Shown in pieces: positions 10,501 to 22,500 of a DNA stretch of 64,000 bases. Position 1 is the first letter of the stretch. Every line of letters begins with the position of its first letter. The notes under the pieces are model-generated. The model saw nothing but the letters and a program-made list of their open reading frames with translations, was not told the origin of the DNA and did not search any database. Location of the stretch: positions 3,100,001 to 3,164,000 of the forward strand of contig OZ017752.1 of assembly GCA_963969365.1 (NCBI GenBank). The letters run 5' to 3'. This stretch comes from Asterochloris sp. CNOR1 (lineage: Eukaryota; Chlorophyta; Trebouxiophyceae; Trebouxiales; Trebouxiaceae). A program made the position numbers and the translations under genes.

Positions 10501-13500
10501 GCAGGCTGCGCAGCGGGGGCAAGGAGCAGGGCTTTCGACAAGGATTTGCTGCATTTGGTGGTGTGACAGCAGGCGCAGGGGTGATGACAGTTGCCGGGCC
10601 CAAGAGCCCCAGCAGGCCGCTCTTCGCCAGGCAGCAGGAAGATGATGCACAACAAGGTCTGCTGCTTCAGCGGAATGACAGCAGGTGCTGTGCAAAGCAA
10701 GGTGGCAGTTGCCCGTCAGGCAGCGCATCTGCGGAGTGGCCAGCAGCAGCTCAACTCATGCTGCGTGCTCGTGCAGCGCATGTCAGTCGTCACTGCAGCT
10801 GCTGTATGTCATGGCAGCCAGTGTGGCATGCTGCAAGCCTGCTCTCTGATGTACACTCTGATGCTAAGGCATCTCAGGGTACAGATCCCAGTCTTGGCCT
10901 GGCAGCATGCTGCACTGGGTACTGCTTCATAGCTGACCCAAGGGATGTCAGGCACCCAGCAGACTCAGCACAGCAGGGAGCCATCACTGACGCCACTTCG
11001 CTGGCGAGCACTGCTCACCATGCTCATCACCGCGCAGCTGCGCGTGTAGTTGGTGCGCCGGTCCAGCCACACCTCGCTGTTGCGGCTCTTCAGCCACAGC
11101 ACGCGGTGCAGGTCCTCCCCAGAGGTGGAGTCCAGGGCATACTGGAACACCTCCACCTGTTGGACAGACAATAGAAATTTACTCAGAATTGACATCAAGG
11201 TGGAGTCCAGGGCATACTGGAACACCTCCACCTGTTGGACAGACAACAGAAATCTACTCAAAACTGACATCAAGGCGGAGCCCAGGGCATACTGGAACAC
11301 CTCCACCTGTTGGACAAACAACAGAAATTTACTCAGAATTGACATCAGGGGAGAAGGGAGGTCAGTAGCTGAAAACCCGGCAGGATCGGAAGGGGCGGGT
11401 CTGACAACACACATGTGCAGTGCAGATGCCCTGCAGACTGCAGAACTGCCACCCTGAGGACAACCCACATGTGGCTCTCAAATTTGGGGTGACTGCCCTG
11501 TCGGCACCCCCCCTGCCTTGGCATCAGGCCAAGACATATGCAGCTGGCATGCTTTCAAACAAACAGCTCTCAGACACAGCTGCCTGGCTGTGACGCCCAC
11601 CTTCTGCACAATGGTGAGGGAGTCGTAGTCTGGTGCCATCCCCAGCATGAGCCGGTGCTCCACATTCAGGGCGATCTTGCGAGCCTCCCTGAACTCCCTG
11701 CAGGCCCGGAACCGTCAAGTCAGTGCAGGAGTGAGCAGCAAGCTCAAGCTGGTGCCTTGGGACCAGGGAATGGGCAGAAACTGGCTGTCTGGCACACAAG
11801 TGCAGGGAGGTGCAGCACACTGTTCAAGTAGGACAAATTAGTGTGGCAAGTCATCATTGCATCACACACACGCAGAGACCGAATGAAAACATGAAGCAGC
11901 TTGCCTGATGAGCGCGTGCAGGGTGTCGGTGTTTGGCACCTGCAGGACGAGCACAGTCCAGGGTCAGTGCGAGCAGCAGCATAAAATCCCCGGCCCCACA
12001 CACAGGGCCAGCTAGCAACCCACAAGCCCCTTGCCAGCAGCGGGTGTGATGCATGACCCAAAGTGAAACGTCACAGTGGGGCCAACCTCTTCAAAGTCAG
12101 GCACTGCCATAAGTACTGCGCCCAGAGGCTGGGCTGTCATCAAAGCACAACAGGGGTGCCTGTGATTCTGAGTGCCTTTTAGGCATATTGCTACACCCTG
12201 CACCAAAGTCCCTAAACACCAGAGTCTGCTCTGCCCCAGCTCACCCAGGCAAAGCATGTGCAATGCAGTCACATCTGTGCACAGCAGGAGTGCTGAGCAT
12301 CTGTTTGCAGATGTGTGGCAGGATTGCTCAGAAGTTCATTGGCGGTCTGCATAACATCAAAGGTGGCACTGCTAGCCTGGTGTCCTGTCACTGTGGCCCC
12401 CTGGCAGGTAGACTGCTGAGTCGTTTCCTGCACTTTGAAACGCTGCTTGAACGCTGCTCACCCAGCCGATGAGCCCAGAGTTGGGGGAGAGCGGGATCAC
12501 TGCGTAGCGTGCAATGGAGAGATCCCGCTCAGCCGTGGTCCGGTCATTGGCCAGCATAGTGTTGACCAGGCCAAACAGCTGCATCACGCGTTCATCCTGG
12601 CGCAGGTCCTCATGACCCTGCAGACCGCAACCGGGAGACAACATTACCTTGACTGTTAGGTACTATCTTAGGACAGAGGAGTACAGTAGACACAGGCATG
12701 CAGAGAGCATGGGCAGGGTTGGGTAAAGCTCATGTCTCACTGCAGACAGCAGGCAAGGCAGCCCAAGCCACGGAGAACTCGAACAGTTTGCCCACTTAAA
12801 GGGCTGGTGGCTGCTCTTTCAGAAAGGCACACCAGCTCGCATGGTCTACTGCACACTGCACTGAGCCATGACAAGCACACAGAGGGCTGCGCCAAGCGAA
12901 CATGCCCCGACAAATATGACTTTTGCGGTGTCCCCTTGCGCTAAAGCATGGATTCTTTTAGAGCCTAAGAGCATCTGTGTTGTCTTGTTTTGCATCAGTC
13001 TGTGCAGGGAGGTGCAACCAGCCTGATACTAGCAAGTCTGTGATAGTCTCATCTGGGTAGGCCTACCTTGAGCAAGAACATGTACTCTGCGCCATCGCTG
13101 CCGTGGATGGTCAGCTTGCGGGGGCGCTGCTTGCTTGTGATCACATGCAGCTGTGGAGCAAATGAAGCAATGGTCACCACAGGCTCCCCAGCAATGTATG
13201 TCCCTGGCACAGCCAGCTCCAATCCCTGCAGGTGGAAGGGCAGAGTGTGATGCCTTGAAGAGGGGGTCAACCCAGCTGTGACATGGTCCAGGTCGCTGTT
13301 GTGTTGTGCACATGCCCTACCAGCAACATCACCTGCTGGTCTCAGATGTTACTGTACATTACATCTGTACTCCTCAGGATGCACAGCAGCTGCCTTGCTT
13401 GCAGCCTCGTTCTGCCCAACTACAAGGCCCTCTTGGACTTGGACCAGTACAGGCGCATGCATGGCAGCCTGCCTGATCTCATAATGATACATGCATAATG

Positions 13501-16500
13501 CATGGCAGCTCCAAGGCTGCAAGGCCAGGTAGCATCATGTCCATGTTCACGCCAAGGTGCAGGGCTCACCTGAGCACGAACCAGCGCGGGCGCCACATAC
13601 TGCAGCTCCAGCACTGTAAGGCTGGGCAGCTGCTTGTTGATGCGCTTGAAGACGTGGTAGTACAGATCCCAGGCCTGATGGAGGTCAGACTCCTTGCGGG
13701 ACACGCGGTACTTATTGCACCACTCAGCGGCCTCCGCCAGCTCCCGACCATAGGCCTGCAGGGGTGCGGCAGCCGTGGGGGCATTCAGCTTGCATGGCAT
13801 GGCATGGCATTGGCAGAGGCAGTGACAGGCAGGAGGCAGCACAGACATCAGCACAGGCCCTGTGGGTCCTGGACATGTCCGCCCAAAGGGATTCTCCATG
13901 GAGACGACTGGCTATGATGCACAGGCTCAACCCAACTTGACAAGCTGCAAGAAGCCCAGCGGTTGGCAAATGACCGTGCACTTCTCCCCCAACCAGACAG
14001 AAGTCTCATTTCTCACCTGCACAAAGGCGATCTCTTTGAGAGTGACGGGGCCATTGGCCTCCATCATCTGGTGCAGGGGCAGCAGCGTGGCCAGCATGGC
14101 TTCCACATTGCTCTCCCCAAAGTACTGCCGGGAGGCCTCCTCCAGTGCCTCATGCCACAGCTCATGCCACAGGATGGCCATGCGGATCAGCTCCTGCAGG
14201 GAGGCAGCAGCAAGGTCAGCTTCGCAGCGCTGCACTGCACTGCCATGCAATGCAGAATGTGAACCTGGTACTGCCCAGAAATGTGGCCACAGCAGATTGT
14301 CTGCCTTGCCTTGATCAGGCGGATGAGTCCGGCATTGTGATCGGATCATTTGATGTGCTTGACCAGCATCCAGCACTGTTAATCTGCTGTGTCACTATTC
14401 AACACCGGCAAGCCCAGGAGCCCATGTGCAAGCCTCCCTCAGCCACGTCTTACACCTGGCAGACGAACTGTACATGCTCCTCAGAGTGCGGCATAGCCCA
14501 ACAAGCCCACCGACATGCAGCACACCATCCCCTGTACCCTCGTCAAACTGCGGCTGCCGCAGCAGCGTGCAAAGCGTCACAGGTTGAATTCATGCTCAAG
14601 TCGCTCCCACAGACATGAAGCAGCACGCCTGGCTGTGGAGCTGCGTCTGCTGCAGCAGTTGCAGACTACCACCAGGCAACGCAGAAGGATGTCAAATTGC
14701 CACTGCACAAATCTCTTTCATACGCCACTTCCACATGTCACTTACCTGGCCCACAGCATGCAGCTGCTCCACCAGTGTGACAGTGTGCAATGCAGCACAC
14801 AGCAGCTCCCACCAGCATGCAGCACCTGCCTGATGAGCAGCCACCCTGCCCAGCAAAGGGGCGTCAGGCACGCAGATTCAGCGCATTTGGCCAATAAGCT
14901 GCGCCTGCTGTACCAGCGCGGCAAACTCCAGCACAGCACAGGACAGCAGATCCCAGCAGCACGCAACGCCTCACTGACACGCAGCCACCATGTGCAGGGT
15001 AAATCTCTAGGTGAGAACCCCCCGGCGAGCTCACCTGGCTGACAAGTTGCGCCTGCTCCACCAGCGTGGCAGCGTGCTGGCGCACATTGTCGACCACGCT
15101 CATGGCGGCTGAGCGCCGCGAGGCAGACTGGCTCTTGCAGGCCACCAGGAGCGGGTACATCAGGGCCTGAGGGTGGTGCCGCCCAATGCGGACCAGGACG
15201 TCGTGAATGATCACCCGGACAGGTTGGTTGGCGGTGTGAATGCGTGCAATGATCTGCATTGCAAGGAAGGTGTGGGTGCTGCCACTTCTGGGGATCCAGG
15301 GGCAGCTGCTGCATGCCTTTCAAAGGCTCTCTGGGTGACCTGAAGGGCAGGACGCTGCCACCTTTGCGCTCTGCAGTGAACCAGTGCCATCAGAACAAAC
15401 AAACATCGTGATCTGCAGGGGAACAGGGGTGCATGGGAGAGGGCCAGGCTGCAACAGTAACTGGCTGCTGCTCAGGGTTCTGCGTGACACAGATCAATCA
15501 CTGTGGACTGCCCAGCCTAACAAAATTATGCTAGTGGAATCGTCCATGTGGAGTTTCCTGCAGTCGGATCGGTCATGCAGCTGTGTCTCAGCTGGTACAC
15601 TGGGATGCAGGACGATGCAGAGCGTGCTGTGAACAAATGCGCCCAACATTGATGCACATGGCTCAATCTTTACCTGAGGGATGACAACCAGCCAAGTGTC
15701 GATGGACACATGCCGGAACCCCTCTTGCAGCGCAGCCTCCACGTCAGGGGCATTCCCGTGACTGAACCACAGCGTGAGCAGCCTCAGGATGTCCTGCAGC
15801 TTAGCGCCCTGTCTCGCCTCACCTGGAGGCATGGCATGGCATGGCATGGCATGAGGTCAAGTATGACAGGCAAAGGAATGCCGAGTGCTGCCGCGGGAGC
15901 AATGCCATGACTAAGATGTGACAGGCAGAGGAACTCCCTGTGCTGCCAGCGGAGCGCCGCTGAGCATAGAGGAAGTCCACAAGCCTATACAAATGCGTCA
16001 GAATATGACACAATGTCACCTTGCAGTCTGAAATGGGCTGCGTACTGCCATAGACACCAGTCACGCAGAGGGGCAGGCCTTTAGCAGGGACAGGAGACAG
16101 ACACTACTGCACCCAGCGCCTGGCGCAGGGCAACAAGCAGAAGGATCCCATCAAGCTCGGCACCAAGCAGCAAGCTGGTCACATGTGCAGCAGTAACAGG
16201 ACGACTCCAGTAGTCCTTGTTTGGCAGCAGGTACAAACACGCCACATGCACTAATCACACAACAAGTCCAGATGGCATCGAGGACCATGTTGTGGTTTGC
16301 CCAGCGCCAGCTCTTCAGCAAAGCCCCTGAAAGAGCCATCTCAGCAGACACCATGCGGCAAGCTCAACACAAGCGCGGCAGCATAAACAGTCCACCCAGC
16401 CCTATCTCAGGGGTCTGAGGACGTCAGATGCATGAACCTTACAGCATTTGCACATCCTGTTAACAAACATCTGTTGCTCACCAAGTGCCTGGCTCAGGGC

Positions 16501-19500
16501 GATGGACCGAAAGAAGCCCATCACAGCTGGCGCCACGTGCCGCTGCGCTGTGTGCACATCAAGGGAGGCGTAGTGCTGCATGCACTCCACGTTGTAGAGC
16601 GCAAAGTGGTGCCAGGCCTTGGCCCAGTTGGGCGCGCACTCGGTGGCGTACTGGAGGCTGGCCAGCACGCTGGCAGTCGTCTCCTCATCTAGCTGCTGCA
16701 GCAAGCAGGAAGCAAAGATGACAGGTTGGCCAGCAGGCTGCCAGTGGTCTCTCTGTCCAGCTGCTGTGGGACACAGACAGCACTTTGGGCACCTGGCCAG
16801 CACGCTGGCGATCGTCTCATCCAGCTGCTGCAGCAAACAGGAAGCAGCAACAGGCAGGTTGGCTAGCACTCTGGCAGTGCTGGGGAAAAGGAAAGCTGTA
16901 AAACCATGCTGGCCGTTGCCTCCTCATTGGGCTGCCGCGGGAGATAGACAGCAGTAAGAGCACTTGGTGGCGTACTGCAGGCTGACCACCACGCAGGCAG
17001 TCGCCTGCTTTGTTGGCTGCTGCAGAAAGCGTTGAGAAGGGGCCACCACTAGGGGAAATGCAGCATTGCAGCATGGGCTGCTCAGGCAGTGTGTGCAGAC
17101 AGCAGGAGCGACTGGCAGTGAGAAGGAGGTACAGCATCAGAGCAATGCATTGCCAACTGGATGCACAGAGCACACAGTACAGGTCAGCGGGAATGTCCAG
17201 CTTCTGCAGGAGGGCCCAGGCAGCAAGCAGGGGCCAGATAAGCACCCCAACACACATCCACCCGTGGCACCATGCAGGCAGCTGTGTTGACAAGGGGCGA
17301 GAGCTGGGAGCCACTTCTTGCTGGGCTGCATAGAGGTGCAGCGCGCCAGAAGGCCAGTATGCTTGGTCCCGGGACGCTGCACACAGCAGCGTGCAGAATG
17401 AGGCAGGAACCCACATCTGAGGCAAGCGTCCACTGCCACATGGCCTGTCGCAGGTGCACGCGCGCCACCAGCGGGGCGGTGTGCATTCTCCAGCTGCTGT
17501 TGGCGAGCCTGGCGGCGTTGCCGCCGCCAATGGGCGGCCCTGGGGCGGAGGGGCGGGGAGTGGGGTCTGCCTCCGCGCTGGTCACCTCATGGCTCAGGCT
17601 TTCAAGCCTGCAGGGCATGCCTCATGTGTCAAGGCATGCAGGTCATGCCTCAAGGTTCTCCTGATGCCTCCAGTGCTGCGCCACAGGGGCTGTGTTCCCT
17701 GGATGGCAGGGGGGTGGGGTCTGCTTCTGCGCTGATCATCTTGTGGCTCAGAACTGCAAGCCTGCAGGGCATGGCTCATGTATGGAAGCGTACAACGCAT
17801 GCCCCCAGTGCTCCTCATGCTTCCAGAGCTGCGCCTCAAGGCTGTTGTGCCCTGGAGGGCTGACGTGAGCAAGCCTGCTGACTGTGCGTCAGGGTGGACC
17901 CGCTTGCACATCATGGCCCAATGCACAGGCCTGCCAGGGCCAGTCCAGGCTCTGCCTGCACGGCTCTAGCAAGGAGGTCATGCCGTAGGGCCATGCAGGT
18001 GCAGGGACGCATCAAACCCCATGTTGCTTCAATTGAGGCCGCTCATGCTGCCCATCAGCTGCGTCAGGCATGTCAATGCTGAGGCAGCGTGGTGGCTATT
18101 CAGTGTTGACGATGTCTGAATGTGGCAGCAAGGACTGGCAATCTGCCCATAGTGCTCCCTCAGGCAAAGTAGATGTACCTGTGCAGAGCATCATGCCGGT
18201 CGCCGGTGTGCCACAGATGCTTCAGGAAGCCAAACATGACGTGAGGGGCTCTGCTACCGGCGCCATATCCAGCCTCGCCAGGAGGCAGGTCCAGAGGATC
18301 GTAGCCAAGCAGCTCCAGCAGGGTTCGCCGTGCTTGCCTGCAGGTTGGCACTTGGCGTCAGCCACAGCTGGGCAGCAGCAAACCAGGGCCATTTGAAGCT
18401 GTGCAGGAGGCGGCTGGAGCTGTGCAGGAAGGCGAAGCCTAGGACAAAAAGGGGCTGAGTTCTGGCGAAGGGCGCTTGCAGTCATCTGCACAGCTGTGAC
18501 ACGTGCAGTGAGAGTGCCCGACCTGCATTTTGGAGGTCCTGCACAATACCCTCCCCAGCATGCAGCACGTTGACAGTCTGTTGTTCAGAGAAGCTGCAAA
18601 ACGACCATTGCTGTCGACTCAGAGTGGCGGCAGCAAGGGAGAATGCTCATGGACCATCCAGGTGACCTCACCTGCTGCGATTCTGCTTGCGACAGAGTGA
18701 GGCAAACTTGAGGTAGGTGTGGGTGTCCTCCTGTAGGGCACATTATGAGCCGTGAGAATTGCTGCCAGAGTGCCCCGCGTAGGGTGATCCCTGCGGGCGA
18801 ACAATCAAGCAGCGTGCATGCGCAGCCTGTGCACACCCTCCAGATGTAAGCCTCAGTGCCATCTCTTTCGGCTGATGCAGCTCAGGTTGAGCTGGTGGAT
18901 TGTAAAGAGCATGACGCAGACCCTGAACCCAGTGGATCAGATTGAGCTGTTGGATGCGAATGAGCATGATGCAGACCTTGAACCCAGCGCATCAGATTGA
19001 GCTTTTGGATCCTAAAGAGCATGACGCAGACCTGGAACCCAGCAGAATAACCTGCCCACCTGCATGGGCAGCACCAGGCTGCGCACGCTCAGCAGGGCCT
19101 GCCACACTTCCACGTTGCGCTGCACGCCGCGGAGGCGCCCCCGCCACATGTCCCTCGTCAGGCTGCGCCGAGTCTCTGCCGCCTCCAGGTCACCTGCAGC
19201 AGTGCAGAAGGTATCCTGGCACAGAATTAAAAGCATAGTGTGCACTGAGCCTCCTGCCAGCAGCACAAGAAGCCTAGGCTTCCTTGGGGCTCCTCACCAA
19301 CCCAGATCAAGACTGTTTAGGGTGGTAAATAACCCAAGTGGATTTGGCATGGCTGCAGCGTTCGTGATCTGTGAATTGCATCACTGCAATCTCTCCACCC
19401 ACCGATCTTCCTGGCAGCCTTGGGGTGAGAGCTGTCCATGACTTCACTCAGGCAACATCCTGCAAACGAATCAACCTACCTACATGTATCCTGCACATGG

Positions 19501-22500
19501 GATGTGGTTGAATGTAGGCCCCACCCTTGCTCCTCTGAACTGGAGGTCTTGACACTTACATCTGGTGTTCACCCCTTTCATGGCTGTCGGCTGATGCATC
19601 CCCTGCTGTGCATGGTGCTTGCAGGCTCCATGAACCACACACTGCAACACTGCTATCCTCACACCCTTAGTCTTTGTAGAGGCCTCTGGCAGGGATGGGG
19701 CTGCGGCTTTACCTCTGATCAGACAGGCAGTGCTGCAGCCTGTGATCTATTGAGCTGTGCTTGATGGAGTCTGGCTCACCATTAGTGATCGCTTCAGCCT
19801 GAGAGTAGTCGATGACCTCCTCCAGCTCAGTCAGCTGCTGCACGCGGACCATGTCGGGGTAGGCGCGCTCATACGACTCCCCCACCAAGGCAGCCAGCTC
19901 TGAGCCCAGCAGCTCCCGCGCATGCTCCACATGCACTGCAAGCAGAGCACTCAAGTCATGCACTTGGTGCGGTCTTAACAGCCGGTTCTGAACCTAGCAA
20001 CTGCCGTGCATACTGTGGCCGGGGTCAGGCACCAGGGGTCCAGGTTTGCAATGGCCACAAATGTGCATGCAACACAGTGACCCAAGCGGAGGTCAGCCAT
20101 AGGTAGCGCTGCCACCGGTGCCAGTGAGGCATGGGCAGCAGCTTGACAGGTATCACGGTGACGTGAGCTGAAGTCAGCCATGAATTGTGCTGCAAAGGAG
20201 ACCTCTGCAGCAGCTTAGCAGCGACCAGCTGGAAGTGCGCAACATGCAGCTGCCACAACCCTGGCAGAACCCTGGCAGGACCCTGGCCTCACGTTTCGCG
20301 ACAGCGTGGCTGCCCCCGTGCACGTTGAGCACCGCAGTCAGGAAGGCGCCAGCGGAGTCGTCTGGCGTGCTGTCCCTGTTCATGGTGTGCACGTAAGTGT
20401 CCATCTCCCCCCACTGCCCCATGTGCCAGGCCGCATGGGCGGCCATGGGAGCCATCTCCCTCTTGACGTGGGGTTCGGCACGACGCCACTCCGCGCGGCA
20501 CTGCACGCTCAGCAGCTCCCACTCTGCCAGTGCGGCCAGGCACCTGCGCAGCAGGGCAAGTAACGCCATTCACACCAGGCTTGCAGGCTTTGAGGTACAT
20601 GCTGCTGCGCGTTCCTTGCCGTCCGGGGCACTGCTGGCGGCTGCCAAAGAAGCCTCAATGATCCAATGGCATTCATAGGGATCACGTCTCCTACCATCTG
20701 GGGTTTCATTTTGACCAGTAAAGCCCCGGCAGAGCAGACAACGACCTCACCAGAGGAGAGGCAGCGACCTCAACAGAGGAGCATGAAGGCAGCACAGGAC
20801 TGGTGGTTGTTGTGGAGCATCATGTTCCTATCATAATGACACGCTGCAGTGCACCTGTCGGGCTCCCCGTGGTACGGGGGAAGTGCGGTGACAGCACAGG
20901 ACAAGAGCTGACCCGCAGGCAGAACTCTACTGTCGGGCTTCAAACAATATAAAGGAAGTGCTATGGCAGCACAGGACATGAGCCGCCCCTCAGGCAGCAC
21001 GCAACAGCAGAGGATGCCTCACCGGAGGCGCCCAAGAGCCGCGTCCAGGTGTGCAGGTGTCCCAATGGGGGCATCGTGGTACTTGCGCTCATAAGCCTCC
21101 AGCGCCTCGTCCCATCTGTTGAGCTTCTCATACCATGACTCCTGTGGCACAGCACAGGTGGTCATGCGCATCTGGATTTGGAGACCCTCAAAAGGCGCGC
21201 TTTGCTTTGCAGCGTCTCATATAAGGGTTCCTAGCTGCAGGACGCAGGAAGGGAGGGAATGTTGCAGGCCACAGACGGAGCCACATACCGGGGCTGTATG
21301 AGATGGTAAAGAGCAGCAGTTACAGCTGCGGCGCAGCACCAGCAGGGTGCTGGACATCTGGGTATGCACTGATGCCTCCACCTTGCATCCCTGACCAGTG
21401 CTATCTGACCCTTATAGAACACTTATCCTCGCAAGTGACAAACCATTGCAACACATGTTAGCGGCCCTTGAAATGCAGTTCACCTTGAGCTCCATGTGCA
21501 GGGTCTGCTGCGCCATGGTCAGGATTCCGATGGCTGCCTCAGGCTGACGCAGCTGGTTGTTGATGCTGATGAGAGCCTCCACAGCAGTCCCGGGGGTGGT
21601 TGCGTACTCATACTCCTTGTAGTGCAGCGCCTTGGCAAAGGCGTGGCACTTCTCAGCGAGGGCGCCCAGCGTCCTGAAAGGCAGCAGATTTGAGCTGTCT
21701 AATGTAGGCTTTGGAGCAAGGCACTTGTGGTGCAGGGCCTTGGCAGCGCATGCCACTCAGCAAACAGCATCCTGCAGGCAGAGCATCTGAAGTTGCAGTG
21801 CAGCTTACTCTGGCAAAACCTATGGCGCCTGGCAGCCAGCGCAGCCAGTATGTCCAGCAACCTACAGGCAGGGCATGACACTGCAGCTGCAGGCAAATAG
21901 TGAAGCTGGGGAGATGCCTCCTGGTGATGAGCCTTGGCAACACCTGGACAGAACAGGCACAGCCCACAGCATCCTGTGTGCTGCAGAATGGGTCATCGTG
22001 GTGCCGCCTCAGAGCAGGATACCCTTTGCGGAGAAGCGCCTTGACAAAGGCGTGGCACTTCTCGACAAGCTTCTTCAGGCACATAGTGCTGGTGACAACG
22101 CAGGCCAGGGCAAGCTCCTGTTGATTGCAGGGGTAAGAACTTTCAGTGCAGGCCCAGCGCAATGGAAACGCAAGTATCCGCCAGGCCTCAAGCCCTCTCC
22201 TGCATTTCAAACTTATTGTCTGCACTGCTGTGATGGCACCTAGCTTCAAGGGTACCAGTAACCTGATCTCAGGCGCGGCCCTGAGCCCCCAGCCTGCAAG
22301 CGTGCCCGCCTGCACGACTCACTTTGCTTCACATGAGCTCAAGCTTGCTTGGCGTGTGCTGCCAGCACCCTGTCTGACCTCACTAGCAGCGACAGTCACT
22401 GCAGGCTCAACAATCAATAAGCTCGCCTGGAGTCCAGGGGAAGCTTTTTCTCATCGTGCTCCATGAATTCGGCGAGATTCAGCAGGTTGGTGACAATGTC

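Larger units (their letters stand above)
8418..13225 (-). other. TOR: TOR kinase catalytic domain, exons 39-46
   Basis: Exons: 13067-13225, 12462-12617, 11905-11939, 11601-11697, 11019-11156, 10328-10434, 9726-9821, 8418-8575. N lobe: [55 protein letters not shown]. Then [13 protein letters not shown] and [19 protein letters not shown]. Catalytic loop [18 protein letters not shown] (D about 2254, N about 2259) and metal-binding [12 protein letters not shown] (D about 2273) are intact. The activation segment reads [15 protein letters not shown] and [12 protein letters not shown], followed by [20 protein letters not shown]. Every catalytic residue I know is present, so the enzyme should be active. 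Exon 41 is only 35 bases and is followed by a GC donor (ATCAG|GCAAGC). Exon 43 has two further copies of its acceptor region upstream. Confidence 0.96.

Noticed and set aside
10473-11174. 233-aa plus-strand open frame
   Set aside because: Antisense to TOR kinase exon 43 and the adjoining intron; no family resemblance.
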